From contig NC_020175.2 of assembly GCF_000224145.3 (NCBI RefSeq), positions 3,114,381 through 3,178,380 on the forward strand: 64,000 nucleotides of DNA. The letters run 5' to 3'. The translations under genes were made by a program, and so were the position numbers. Positions 23,447 through 37,200 of this stretch are shown piece by piece (positions within the stretch are counted from its first letter, which is position 1; every line of letters begins with the position of its first letter). The DNA comes from Ciona intestinalis. Taxonomy: Eukaryota; Chordata; Ascidiacea; Phlebobranchia; Cionidae. The notes beneath the pieces were generated by a model. That model searched no databases and was not told the origin of the DNA. It was given only the letters and a program-made list of their open reading frames with translations.

Positions 23447-24995
23447 TCTAGTTAAAAAGAAAGCGTTTGCATTTTCGAAGCACCGTCCGTTCGATTTCAA
23501 CTGATTCAACTTGTGGTAATCGCTTGCAACCGAGGTGCTGTTTACTGCGAGCGACTTCCTATACACGAGTGTTTGATCGAGCGCTTTCGGAGTTTATCCG
23601 ACAAGACCTATCAAGCAGTTTGCTGGATTTAATAAATTGTATTTCCAAGCGCCGCGCAAGCTGAGTTACATTCAATCTCATTCAGTGCGTCTCAAAATTA
23701 ACACGGCTAACGCACATGTACGCGTTTAAGGTATATTGCAACTAAACGTTTTCCAAATCCAGTCCGAACATTTTCATTAAAAGTGAGAATACTTTTGTCG
23801 CTTTTCTCTGTTAACGCTTTTTGATCCAACGCCGCGACCCACGACTTAAAGGGTCGAGGTGGTATATACGCTTCACTTTCACAGGCTTCGCTTCCCATTT
23901 GTTCGGGCGAGCAACTGTGACCGTGTTATCAGCTTGCGCCTCATTCGTAACCCTCTGGCAGTCGTACCGTCATTCGTTCACAAGGCATCCCGGGCGAACC
24001 AGGGAATTACATACAGCACAATAAGATCGCGAGCACTCGAACGACTGTTTTAGAAATGAGTCAGTTGTATTTCTCGGAGCCATGTCGGGACTTAGAAGAA
24101 GTATTATTGAGACTTACTTAAGGTTTAGCCGGTACCAGGTAATACAACACGCGCTAATACGAAATAATACTGGTGAATGTCTAAAAATAAATGTATTTTT
24201 TTCCGGCTTACAATTTCGGGTTTAGTAAGTGTTTTTGTTGTAAATATGCGTTTTTGATTTCTGTAAATGCGCATATTACTTACAAAACAGTTAAAAGGTT
24301 GCTTAAACTTGTCTTTGCTCTAATACCTTCAAATCTAAGCCATATTTTATGTAAAAAATGATTGCATATCCGACCGTTTAAGTAAACCATAAACGTTAAA
24401 AATTCGGTGAGTTATACATGTGATCATACACGCCATTTTTTTCGGATAAGTAAAACTTTACTTCATACGACTTTAATTTAAACTTTAAACAAAAAAGGCT
24501 TCAAATTAATTGGCGTGACGAGACGTCGTATACCCCGTCACCATTTGCCGCAATTAAACTTTCGCAGCTCGAAACGTATTCTCGTTTTGTTGCCGCGCTT
24601 GTCTTATTAAAAAACCGCGACCTCTCAACGTCCCCGGGTTCTAATGCTGGCCGATCATCTGTGCACGCGGGCGATGCTACAATACAACGTTGTTCGATAA
24701 CTGCATGTTATAATGATGACTTATCAAGCTTTACGAGGTCGTAACGTACGGCGCGTCGCCCACGCAACCTGGCTCCTATTGCGTGGTTATTAGGCCAATG
24801 AACGATTCATTAGGGGAGTACGATTCAGTAAAACGACTTATTGTTCTGGATATGAAAAATTCCGTTTAGATTTCGCTTGGCCAACGCGAGGCAGGCAATA
24901 AATTATTATTATTTTCGAATATTAATAATTGGATGTGGTTGGTTCTGTTATAATTGAATGCTAGATAAAGTGGTCGCTTGTATTAGGGACACATA
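23447..24995. other. Non-coding, nothing recognised
   Basis: No supported gene. Contains one CGCCATTTT (24431-24439). The 24.1-24.5 kb part is AT-rich. Confidence 0.5.
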
Positions 24996-25182
24996 TAGTA
25001 CTACGGGGGGAGACGGGACACCTTTGGCACACAATATCCAAATATCCTGATCGTGTTTTAAACCAATAAACGGTCTATGGTGTGAGGATACGGTTTAATA
25101 ATTCTTTGAATGTTCTTTGCTTACTACAAAATGTAACAATGGCATGAAAAGATGGTGTCCCATCTTCCCCTACCCTATCATA
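24996..25182 (-). mobile_element. MITE copy 10
   Basis: Starts TAGTACTACGGGGGGAGACG and ends GTCCCATCTTCCCCTACCCT, with small internal deletions around AAACCAATAAACGG. Confidence 0.88.
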
Positions 25183-25605
25183 CCAAGACAAAAGTTCGCG
25201 ATGAAAACATTTTACCGAACTTTTGAAAAAATACAAATACGAATACAGAGGTTTATAAGTTAACAAAGGACTTACATTTTCGGTATAGCTACTCAGAATA
25301 CATTTTGTGACGTTCCTGTATCGTTTTGGCTTGGGTAGCTGCAATGAAAAAAGTTGTGAAAAAATATATGTCTAAACGCATGTTATTCAAAAGAGTTTTT
25401 ATCAAAAAAAGAAAATAACACGGGTTAAACCGGTCACAAAATTAGGAAAAAAACAATGTTAAATTAAGCATACCTGTTCAAAATAATACTTGTGTAAAAA
25501 TGCACATTTGAACGCAGTTTGATAAACGCTGTGAAGGGTTTAACTGTTATTTGTTTACAGCTCAGACCGCCTCTTACGAAGTTGGTAACGTAGCAGGCAC
25601 AACAA

Positions 25606-25692
25606 TGATTTGACAGGCGGGAGCTGTCAGTGACAGAATATGGGCTTCAATTCCTGTTCTGTCTTGGCAAGCAAATCAACAGCGTTTGACAG
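25606..25692. promoter_or_regulatory. Cluster of four TGACAG (Meis/Pknox-type) sites, one next to a TGATT half-site
   Basis: TGATTTGACAG occupies 25606-25616, resembling the known PBX-MEIS composite TGATTGACAG with one extra T. CTGTCA is at 25624-25629, TGACAG at 25631-25636 and TGACAG at 25687-25692. TGACAG is the established core site of Meis/Prep homeodomains. The cluster is about 2.5 kb upstream of the predicted first coding exon of Meis, so direct autoregulation is possible. This is an inference from sequence only. Confidence 0.5.
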
Positions 25693-27501
25693 CGAAATAA
25701 AGATATAGCAGAGGGCTGGTTTTACAGTGTTGATATAACGTTTTCGATTTTGACAAAAACTTATGCATATTTGTTTTAATAGTTGCGGAGTATTTTTTAG
25801 TCCGTGGCTATTCTCTTTTTGCAGGTTATTATATATTTGTATGTATAGGTTTTAGGATATTTAGGCAATAAAGTTTATGTACTATACCCACTGTATATTT
25901 GGACGATTTGTGTCGAAATACTTTTTGGGAAATACTGTCTCTACTGAAAACTTATTTGGAGTAAATTCAAAGAAAGAAAAGAAAAATGTCGCAACAGGTA
26001 ACTGTTTTTTTTGGTATTTTCTTTACGGTGGCTTCGTTTTAAAATACGCTGCAGCAATTTACGAGGTACACAAAAAAAGTAATGAACCGATAAAGCAACA
26101 ACATACGCTGCATAAAAATTACTCAAGTACTGGTTTACTGCGCATGGTTTATCAGCCAAAATTCGGCAGTTCGCCGAATCCAGTAATGCCTTCAGTTGCA
26201 ATTATGCGGCTTGCGAATCGGAATCCAAGCGGCGGCCCGCGTGATCATGACGTCAGGATAGAGGCGCACCTCGTAATGGCCTTGGGTGGGTAGTGCCACA
26301 CACAAGGCAGAGTAATCCCGCAGTTAAGTAAACAGGTAGCGGAGCGTGTCCCGGGCAGCGACCTTCGCTGGATAATCCCGGGTTTGGAGGGCCGGATTTC
26401 GACGCGGGTCTTTGGACGTTTGTACTTGCATTTTTACAGCTATCCTTGGCTCGTAGCGCTTTGTCTGGAACTGTCTCCGACGTGTTGCAACCTAGGTTTA
26501 ACCCGGACAAACCAGCGGGGCTTGGCTTGGGGTAAATATTATCAAATTGCGAATGTCACGGCCGTGTTTGAAAGACAGTTTATTATAAAATAATCCGTGC
26601 GAATCGAACTTCGCCAACCTTGAAGAAAATTAAATTTCTTTGCGTTTTAATGTATATACGACGGATACATATAGAAATAAACCAGTTCACCATGTATATT
26701 TTACAGCCTTGAATAATAGAAACGATGACGATCTGTGTTTTAATAAATAAACTATGTAATTCCACAGGAACATAATTTTACTTGACTTTATGGGGCTTAA
26801 AGTTTGCTAAACTTACATAAAATATCTCAAGAGCTTTGCAGTTAGAAAACAGACCAGGGGTGGACTTTAACTTTAAATGATTATAAAAATAATAAAAACG
26901 GTAAAAAGTCTACTAAACTGGAAAATATAACCGGAGATATATACGCAGAAGTGTTTGTAAGTGTGTTTTGATAAAAGGTACTTGGTTAGAACGGCTAGAA
27001 CAGTTCACATTGTGAAAGAAATATTTCTCAAAGGAAACAGAGCTGTCGAAGACGTATGACGTAGCAGTTTGGCGGCACGAGCTGCTGATTATTTGTGTAA
27101 GAAGCTTAATTTCCGATTCAGGCAGCGCAGGGTGGTGGTGGTGTTAGATATAAAGCGTGACTTGCAAAAGGATATCTACTGCGTACCGCCATCTCGCGGT
27201 AGGAAAATTTACGGTTTAAATTTATGGTTTTTAAAGGACTTTCTAAGCAAGTTAATAATCAATATCGGCCGCCGTTTTAAGTAAAATGTGTTTCTGTTTT
27301 CTTAAGAGCTAGTTTAAAAAGGATTTAGGGCTTAAGGGGAATTTTGAGGTCGGTAGAAAACGCTACCTATGGTACTTGGGTGGCCACGATGATAACTTTT
27401 GATTTTCCGTCCAATGCAATACACTGCGAGCGCGATTTGTTTTAAAGTAATCATTGGACCAGAAAACGTACTAGGCGAATCGCAAGCGACGAACGGCAGT
27501 G

Positions 27502-27615
27502 GAAAAGCGAGTGGCTCCTTTTTTCCTACGTCGTGGTCTGGCAGAACGCGAGGTGCGAACGTCGTATCATTTCTGGATGCTCTCGTCTATCGAGAAATAG
27601 CGAAAAGCGAGTGGC
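27502..27615 (+). promoter_or_regulatory. Direct 14-bp repeat in the Meis proximal upstream region
   Basis: GAAAAGCGAGTGGC is present exactly at 27502-27515 and again at 27602-27615, 100 bp apart, about 600-700 bp before the predicted first coding exon. The region 27.4-28.2 kb is GC-richer than its surroundings and is the best place for the Meis promoter or 5' UTR, but no TATA box could be assigned. Confidence 0.35.
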
Positions 27616-28222
27616 CGCGGTTCTATAGCTGTTAAAATGTTGTTGTTGTTGTTACTGCTGTCCGAGCGAGTCGTATTTTTCGAAAGAGCGGTATTTTTTT
27701 AACCGACTTTTGACTGGATTCGTTTACATAAGGCGCTTTGCCATGCGTCTTAATGCCGCTGCCCGCTTGTTTGTTTAGTCGGCGCGCAGAGCATGCTACC
27801 GGTTACTGCACCTTGTTTCGGCTCGTCAACTTTAACGAGCGGCATCGGCAGCGGGGTGGAGGCGAGCAAATTCCACGAGCAAATAGAAAAACAGCCGAGT
27901 TTCATCGGGGTTTGTTTTTGAGGCGAGCGAGGGCCAGCAAGCACGTTTTATCACGCTTGGCTAGAAAAGAAGAAGCCGTCGTAGTATTGGGCACAGTGAC
28001 GCATACTCTGGCCTGTGTCAGTGTGATTCGGACAGCAGAGAAAAGGCTTATATGTAGCCTTCTAGTCTTGGCAACCTGCAGAGCAGTGAGATTAAATGTC
28101 GACCTGCGTGCTTTCGTTTCAGATCGTTGATAGGTGCCTAACTCAGATTTGAATTAGTTTTACTGTACATTTTGAGATAGTGTAGCCATACTACACCAGA
28201 ATTAACGGATCTGAAGTTTAGC

Positions 28223-28240
28223 ATGGCAGCAGTCACATGT
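28223..28240 (+). CDS. Meis: Meis exon 1 (predicted short first coding exon)
   Basis: ATG GCA GCA GTC ACA TGT followed at once by GTAAGT, in phase 0 with exon 2, which also begins in phase 0. Vertebrate Meis genes likewise encode only a few residues before the FDD/YDE..HFGGM block, so the arrangement fits. Alternatives: translation starts at the ATG at 28502 inside exon 2, or another first exon lies further upstream. Confidence 0.5.
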
Positions 28241-31200
28241 GTAAGTATAATATACAATCTGCCAATATTAGTTTGCAGTGTAGTATATGGGCTCTGAATT
28301 TATACCTTGTTTGTCCCAGACAACTTTGGTCTTTTAATTAATTTCGATTAAAGGCAGCAAACGCTATTGCTTCTTGTGTAATCAGTTACCGGGCTGTAAA
28401 TCAAGGACATTACGTCGCTTTCACGTTTAATGTTACGTTAATCAGTAATGATCCGCCTGTGCCTAAACCTTTTATTCTCCTTTAAGCAGTTTGACGACGG
28501 AATGGCGCACTTCGGCGGCATGAACGACCTAAGAGATATGAGCCAACCGTCATCGGGCGCGGGCGGACTGTACGGCGGGGATTTGAACCGCTCGATCCCG
28601 CAGCTCGGGCATCTTTCGCACGGGCACTCGTCGATGTCACATTTCTCAGCGAGTACACCTGGATCTGCACATCCAATGTCAACTATGCATGCGACGCAGT
28701 CGTCAGGTTCATCTACGAGTATGGACGAAAGATTAAGCGACTCGGAACGCGTCAATCTGAAGGGAGACAAGGACGCCATTTATTCGTAAGTACATAAATT
28801 ACCACCTTGGCGTGTTATACCTGAACGTTACGCGATTTGCTCTGTTCGCCAGGAGCTAGCGAAACCGCCCGCCCGAAGCCTGTAGTTAGATTGAGCCTGA
28901 AACAATTCTAATCTCTTAAATACATGTTTAAGCTAAGTCTGATTGGCAGGCCAAGTCACAGCGTGTGCAGACATTACAGTTTAGCCGTTTCGGTTCGTGT
29001 ATATGCAGAGAAGTGGTGGTAGGCATGAATTATTAATGCTTAGGTGTTGGGGACTGTGTGATGCTAATCAGAGTAAATAAACAAGCGTATTCGACTCCAA
29101 AAAAGACAGAAGCATTGAGCCAGATCTCTATCTCGGTTGGGTTCATTAATTTTTAACCTTTATAGCGGAAAAACTGCGATTGTAATTGACTTACTGGCAG
29201 TCTGCAAAAATCCGTTATAGACTGAACAGTTTGGCTGCTGTATGCGAAGTTTTAATTGATTTGCACGAAAGCAGAAGCAACACTTTCGTGACGCGACATG
29301 CAACAAAATGGCGACATTTCAAGTACACGGTCGAAATCAGTTTCACAATGTCACGGTCGAAAGATAACACAGGAGGTCGTGTGCTAATAAAATGGCGACG
29401 GAATGACAATTCCCGCGCGTATAGCTGCGTTAAGCAGCCACCGATGCGATTACATGAGGATTTTGTGTTTTTGCGAAAGCCCGAAGGCACGGAACTCAAA
29501 ACCGCAGTTCGGAATTCGCGTCGCGGTCGCTTGTTTACGTTCATTTCTCGACGTAAACAACGGCGGGTTCAAGAAGGGTCACGAGCTCTTGGGTTTGAGT
29601 TCTGTGAGCTGTCAAAACTGCAGCGTACATGTCATCTAGCATGTGCTTATGCACTGGCATGCTTTATTTAGAGTTTTTGGACGCAGATTACATCTCTATT
29701 TACCATACCTTGACAGGGCTACCGGAGCCTGTCAGATACATTGCCACACTCAGATAGTGCAGTTTTAAATATTTAATTATCACCCAATCGTCGCCTCTTT
29801 TGTGTATGCTTGATGACTGCTTGTCGTGCTCACCGCCAGTGCATGAAGCTGCCAATTACAAGGCATAGATCGACCTCGAATGACAAGCACTTTTGAGTGT
29901 ATGTTACGCAACCATACTCTAAATTTAAATTCGCGAAAAGAATTGAATATCAGCGCCCGGTCGAACCGGGGAATCTTAGATCGTATCCCGCATTTGGAAT
30001 TCATTAATTCGCCGTAATGGCCGCGAAAACGAAGCACGGCTAATGAATAATACATAGTCAGCAAATGAAATTATTCTCTACATGTTGGTGTAGGTTACAA
30101 ACAGAATAAAAGCGACAAACATGCGAAAAGGGGGAACCGATAAAAGCGAATTACTGTAGTTGGATTTTTTTCTATTTCGGTATAATAATAAGTTAGTTAA
30201 CTATTTAGTAGGGTGGGGTAAGACGGGACACCATTAGCGCATAATATCCAAATACCCTGATCGTAATTTAAACAGTTAATAACGGTTTATGGAAGTTGTG
30301 AGGAAACGTGTTTTATAATTCTTTGAATGTTCTTTGTTTACTACCAAAAGGGTCGAGAAAATTGAATAAAAAGTGTTCGATCTTCCCCCACTCTGCTGTA
30401 TGTATATTATAAACTGTTTTTTTTTTATGTATACCCAAGCAAAAATAACACACTAAACTGGTCTTGTTGTACTGATATTAAATTAAATAGCTATAACGTT
30501 TAATCGCTCCTAAATGGTATATTTAGCTGTAAAAAAGACAACAGTATTTTCTAGTTTTTGATACAAGAAAAATAGGAGTTTTACAATGTTTACCGTGTAA
30601 ACCGCCATATTAAACATAAATATACAGTTTTTATAGCTTTTAACCGTTGGTTTTACATATTGATTCATTCCAAACAAAAACTGTTACAAACTTATTACAG
30701 TATCGCAATATTCAAGTTTGTATCAAAAACAGTATGTATGCTGATAATTGAAATTAAGCTAACGAACGACGCACAGTACTGCATGAAGTTGTACATTGAA
30801 TTATAAGCAACAGGAAAAGGATACAATTCCATCTCGGATTCGAACCGCGTGTTTCGTCTAAGCCAGAAATTAAACATCCGTATCGTTGTGTAAATGATCG
30901 CTTGCCAAACACGAATTGGGCACGCACGCCTGTTTTTGTATTCGTATTACACACTTAAAACAGACTGCTGTAGTAATATATATAGTGACGTTTATAAACC
31001 CAAAGCCATGCACGCCCAAGGCGTTTCTAATGTTGTGAAAATGATTTTTTATTTGAACAAACTTATTTTTCAAGTGTAAAAATAAATCAACATTTTTTTA
31101 GTTGTAAAAACGAATCAATAATCGATATTCTAGGCGATATTTTAGCTGTATATCCCTGTAAAAATAACAAAATACCACTGAGTTCTGTTTCGAGTGTTTT

Positions 31201-34200
31201 TGACAATTTTTAAAGTTGGATCCGCAGTCTGTTTTTAGCAGTAAATCCTTTTGCGCCTGTTTTTAATTTAAATCACTATCTCTGCGCGTTGAGTGATCGA
31301 TTTTACGGTCAGCTCTCTTTCAATTCGAGTTAAGGTTCCTTGCTTACTGCGTGTTACCATGGAAACAGTCATTACCAATTTTGTCCAACAGTAGCGACTT
31401 ATAACGGTGCGATATGACGTAATAAAACTGCAAAAGGTATCTCTTTTGTTCGTGACGCACCTGTAGCTGTGTTTATTTATCCCAGCACCTTAACGTTGCC
31501 GAAATTCACAACGATTCAGTCGCCCGTGGCTGACAGGCGATCAAGTGCGCGCACCAGTGTGCGTGAGGTTAAGCATGGGAATGTAAATTCAGCGATTCCG
31601 GTTAAGTTAAGCTGAAATCCGTCGATGAGAGATGCTATTCTAATAACATTATCCCAAACCAAGTCAATGGGCTATTCGCCTGCCATTGTGTTTTGCCTCT
31701 AAAACTAATACAGAGACACCTGGTATCTAAACGTGTTAAAACCTCATATATAAATATAGACACACAGTTGTATAATTTCACATTAAATTGCTTGTTTTAC
31801 GTCACTCCTATCATGTCTGTCAACAGTTTACATTATCGATAGGCGGAATTTTGAGATAGGCCTTTATATACACTTTCATTGGGTATTTTTTAAAGCTTAG
31901 GCTGTGTCCAATTATAGTGGCTTTTGAACCCTGGCAGTTGGTTTCGAGTTTTATTGTCCAATTTAAAATCGTTTTCCGGTAATCCAGTATTTATTTCGCA
32001 ATACCTTATTTGCCAGGTTGCGCTACGCTAGGTTGAGTTAGTGACATTTGTGTCAGCGGTCGACGTACGAGTTAATGAGAATATTACGACCCCAATCAAA
32101 GCGGTTTGAAATTAGCCGTCATCGGCGCCGTCAAAGACGTCACGTTGACGTATGAATTACGCAGTACAATCACGAATATTGGTAGGAATTTGGATCACTG
32201 GTCGCGGGGCCCGCCTAGGGACTTGTGTATTGTGTGAGGGGCTTTGTAGTGGCGGTGTCTCTGCTTCTAATCCCACCGCGCTCGTACAAAGTGCTGCTTC
32301 CCAAGGATAGGGATAAAAGGCGACTGGGCTTCGTGGGAAGGCACGACTCAGATCGATCCTTCGATCGTCGAATCTTGGAAGAAGATAATATACAGAGATA
32401 CTTTTACATGGCGCACCGAGCAGACGAAAGCGCGCATTATCAGAGAAATATCATTTTAGAAAGCAGCGAAGGTCGATACCGGGAAAATCAATGGATTTGT
32501 TGCAGGGCCTTGGAATTCATATCCGCCCCATTTTTATTACCAGCAGTAGCAACGACTGCCTGAAATCATTCACGAACCTGCCACCGTTGACTAAGCCGGC
32601 TCGTACAGGTGTGAACTGGGTTCTGGGTCGATGACGGTCGATTTGAAGCGATAAATTCAAGGGTCGTGTGAATGTGTATAGCGCCATTTTACTTCGATTC
32701 GCATGCTTGTACAAACAAGCCTTACAACAGTGTATTTCGCGGCGGGCGGTCCCTCGATTCGACCCGGTCAGTCTTTGTTTCGCGGTTCATCTGTGACGCG
32801 AAGAGGGTCACAATCACCATTGTCCACGTCACAATTGTGCAGCGCGAGAAACTACGCGAACTGTGCGCCTGCACCGGCAGTGACGTCATCAGCGGTCAGA
32901 TTCAGACTGACGTAACAATGTAGATTGTTTGGTAAACACTTAAAAATTGTAATCAATTTCCATTGATTACACTATAGAGCGAGAAAGGCCATTGAAAGCC
33001 GGTAAGACTTTGCCCCAACATCCGGTAACTATTTATAAAGTGACCTATAACAGTATCAGTAACGAGCTACCGTGTTAGTCTCTTAAATAAAGCTTCGAAA
33101 AATGGCCTTTCAATCAAAATTCAAAATTCAATAAAAAAATATTAACACCAGCAAACAACAAAATGACTTAACGCGTCGTCTCGCATTTTGACGCCATTTC
33201 CCCCGATAAGTTACGACATAGTATATACTGGGAAACCGAAAAACATTTCGCAGCAGGCAGAATTTGCATTACCTCACCGCGTACTACGAAATTCGTGCTG
33301 CGTTAATTCTATTCTTAAACAAACGTGCTTACTTCTTAGACACCCCCTGTTCCCGCTGCTGGCTCTGGTCTTCGAAAAATGTGAGCTAGCGACCTGTACA
33401 CCACGTGACCCCGGCGTAACAGGCGGTGACGTATGCTCTTCCGATTCATTCAACGACGACATTGCGTGTTTTGCTAAGCAGGTACTTTTCTACATTTTCT
33501 AGTTTTTTACTGCTTTTTCTTAGATTTTTTAAACATTTTTTGGGATATTGGGCCAATCTTGGCCTAAATCCTATAGGACCTATATGGCGTGCCACAACAC
33601 GGGACCTCACCCACATAAAATAGCATTTTAACATGAATTGTTTATATTAGAAGTTGTCGTACTCCATTTATCTGCTTAAGGACCAAGTGTATATAACTTG
33701 AGTATAGCATTTCAGTAAGCGTATATAGAACGTTTTTTCTGTTCGAAGGTTAAATTATCAGTGAAAAGTTTGAATACATATAGTCAGTTTGGGAAGATGG
33801 GACACCTTTTCATTCTATTTTCCCAATGATAGTAAACGGAAAAACATGCAAGGAATTAAAAACAGTTTCCTCGCGACTCCCATAGACCGTTATTAATTGT
33901 TTAAATCACGATCAAGATATTTGGATATTATGTGCTAAAGTGTCCCATTTTACCTCACAGTACTGTATTTAAAATTTGTCACGAATGTTACAAGTTGCTT
34001 GTGAATTCAATGTTACACTATTCAAGTACAAAGACATAAACTGGCATAGACTTTCACGGATAGTTTAATTCTATCAGTCGTGTGTGAGAGGCAGGATGGC
34101 CACATTATTTACTTTAGGGGCTGGTATGTCAGGCTCCATGAGAGCGCGCAACCAAATTAAATCTCGACGAAAAACCCCTTGGTATTGAAGACCAGAGGCG

Positions 34201-37200
34201 GATGGACTTCTTAACGCTTCAAAACACTCTTTGGGTGTTAGATGTAGAGTAACTGTTAGCTGGCTTGTGTGAGTACAGCGGGCTATCCAGTAGGACCTCT
34301 TGATAGCACCCCTGATTGCGACTGAGACACGACTAGCCCGTACACAACACTCGAGTGTGGTTCAGCCGCAGTTCAACCCGGTACTTGTGCGGCGTTTGAT
34401 GACGGAACAATGTCCATTGTTGGGTCATATAAGCAGCGGATTATTTTCGCTTCGGAGAAGCCGTCGCGCCTTCGGCTACGTCACACTCGCTCCATGACCT
34501 CGGAGTGACATCTACGCGATTGCATTTAATCGTCTGTTACGTCATAAAACTTGCTGAAGCGGGCGTCGCGAACACGTCACGCAAATTGAGATTTCACGGG
34601 AGAGCGAACACAATTTATCGGCGGGCAGATACGCAGTCATTCCCACCCTATTTTAAGCAGCAACTTGTAAAGAGAGGTTCATTCGCTCGGTTGCAAAAAT
34701 GACAGTAAATCGCGACTCTGACCACTGCTATTCTTGCCAGACCAAAATAGAATGTCCACCAAAACACCCCCACACCTACATTGCAGTTATTCATTTAAAA
34801 TTATACCAATATTGAAACTTGCTTACGTCACAGATTCATTCCGAAAACCGACCAATCACCTTCGACCCCAACAACGAAATCGACAACCTGGTAAGTGAAT
34901 AATAACATTATTTAAATATTTGTAAATACCTTACGGGCATTATAATTGTAATATTAAATATGCGATATGATATAGTAGTGTGGAGGAAGATGGGACACCT
35001 TTTATTATATTGTCCATTCCCTTTTGGTAGTAAACAAAGAGCATTCAAAGAATTATAAAACCGTATCCTCACGACTCTCATATACCGCGGTTAATTGTTT
35101 AAAATACGATCAGAATATTTGAATACTATGTGCTTAAGGTGTCCTGTCTTCCCCTATCATAAAATGTATACTTTAAATTACATTTACTTTTCGTTATGGG
35201 TTATATAAAATGGCGGGCTAAACGTTTAGGTAACACCAGTTTCCATTTTCTTAATGGAGATACAGGGTATACGCCACACGTTCAAATATGCTTAGATCAT
35301 AGGCGATTGCTGTCGCCACTTTGAGAGTGGAAATGCCAGGTTGGCAAAGCATCCCGTCGCGGCTGGCAACCATTACGTAATCGTAGTCTTTGGGAAGGCC
35401 GACCGTTCATAACACTGCTATGTGGTTGCTGGTAGATAAGGTTGCGCTGACATCGCTCGCACTTGCGGCTCGGTTCTGAAAACACTGCCCATGCTGCTTG
35501 CCCATGGGGATCTCAGCTTGTTTTACGCGCCCAGCAACGCTCGGGGAATGCGTATCTATAGTACATGGCGGTGACAATGAATTACAGCCTAGGCGAAATG
35601 TTAAACAGACAAAATCGTACCCGCACCAACGAGTAACCAAACTCTTAGCGCATGGTACCGAGTAACTATAATTCAAATACAGGCAGAAACTGAAGCGGCT
35701 GAACTATAGTATTACGTAACAAGATAATTAAACGATATAGGCGCCCTTTGGCGTCAAATTCTAAACAAAGTAGCAACATCATAACCAACTGTCTAGTGTC
35801 TAATGGCAAGAAATAATTATTGCAACACGGAAATACCGTACAATTTCCCATTCCTTTACCGTTTTGTCACTTGGAGGTGAACCTGAAACCATTACGCTTT
35901 AAACATGGGTGTATACAGCTGGTACATGCTGCCAGGCTGTATACTGCTACCATTTTCAATACGAGCAAGCGACTGCTCACCTTTGTAAAATAGCCGAAAC
36001 ACTTCCTATTGCAAGTACTAGTTGGCGAACAAACGGTAAGAAATTACGATATAACGTATAACCGGCTGTGTGATGTTGAATTAAGACGTGCCTGTAAAAT
36101 AAGACATCACTTCGAGCGCATTTCCAATTAGGAAAGCGACCGTGTCAATCGACGGCGTTTGATTAATAGCATTGAGTTCCTATGTAACCGGTTTACATTA
36201 GTGCTAATCCGTTAGTTGTTTTAGTAACATTTTGTTCACACTTTCAGATGATCCTGTCTATTCAGGTTCTGCGTTTCCACCTGCTTGAGTTAGAAAAGGT
36301 GAGAAAACATATCTTGTGTTTTACTTAACCTTATGTTCGTGTTATATATATTAGAATGGGGGAAGATGGTACACCTTTCCATTCTATTTTCTCGTCCCAT
36401 TTGGTAGTAAACAAAGAACATTCAAAGAATTATAAAACTGCATCCCCCCGACTTCCATAGACTGTTGTTAACTGTTTAAAACAGGATCAGGATGTTTGGA
36501 TATTATGTGCTAAAAACGTCCCGTCTTCCCCCACCTACTATATTTGAGAACAATTTACACACCGAGCCCTATACTTTTCTTCTGCTTTCAAAAATACCAC
36601 CAAAGCAATTGCAAAACATCCCGCATATATAAATACATCAACATTTGCTTTCTGCAACAGGTTCACGAACTTTGTCAGAACTTCACATCAAGGTATATTA
36701 ACTGCCTAAAAGGAAAAATGCCCATTGACCTGGTCATAGAGGATCGGGAAGGGGGAGTCCCCTCGAAACTGGAAGCGAATGAGCCGACCTCATCAGGCTC
36801 CGAACAAGTAAGACAGAATGTTTTTGATTTCACCGTTTTTTAAATAAAATTCATAACAGTAATGGATATGTGCGTTTGACCGTAATATAGAATTTGTTGG
36901 GTCCAGACTTTCTGTTTTAATTCCAACGCCAAGTTTATAGCATAGAAGATAAATTGTCGCGCGGAGTTTAAGTTTTGCGATCAAAAATGGCGACGCGCAT
37001 GGTTTACCTGATTCGGGAATACTTAGGAATTTCAGGAGCTGTCAAGATTGGTCGGGAGTTGATTTATCATCGGCTTTTCCTTTGTTTCCTGCGTCAATAC
37101 CCAGCTCTTGGTAAATTGGACGAGCGCGGGACGTCACAGGGCGTTTAATTTAAAGCCCATGTATTTGACCAGCGAAAATTAAAAATAACTTCGATTGCCC

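Noticed and set aside
25877..26293. 138-codon frame upstream of Meis
   Set aside because: AT-rich first half and GC-rich second half with no family similarity; no promoter or poly(A) evidence.
27738..28130. 130-codon open frame just before Meis exon 1
   Set aside because: No recognisable motif, Arg/Cys-rich from GC-rich DNA. More likely 5' UTR or promoter sequence.
29186..29671. 161-codon open frame in Meis intron 2
   Set aside because: Basic, irregular composition with no family motif and no splice context; its opposite strand is also open over 109 codons. Looks like a chance frame.
30825..30890. tRNA-like B box (GGTTCGAATCC on the minus strand) with an A-box-like TGGCTTAGACG
   Set aside because: The two boxes are only 8 nt apart, far too close for a tRNA or SINE promoter, and the T-stem does not pair well.
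32225..32563. 112-codon frame in Meis intron 2
   Set aside because: A hydrophobic start resembles a signal peptide, but the remainder is random-looking and no splice sites or family link were found.
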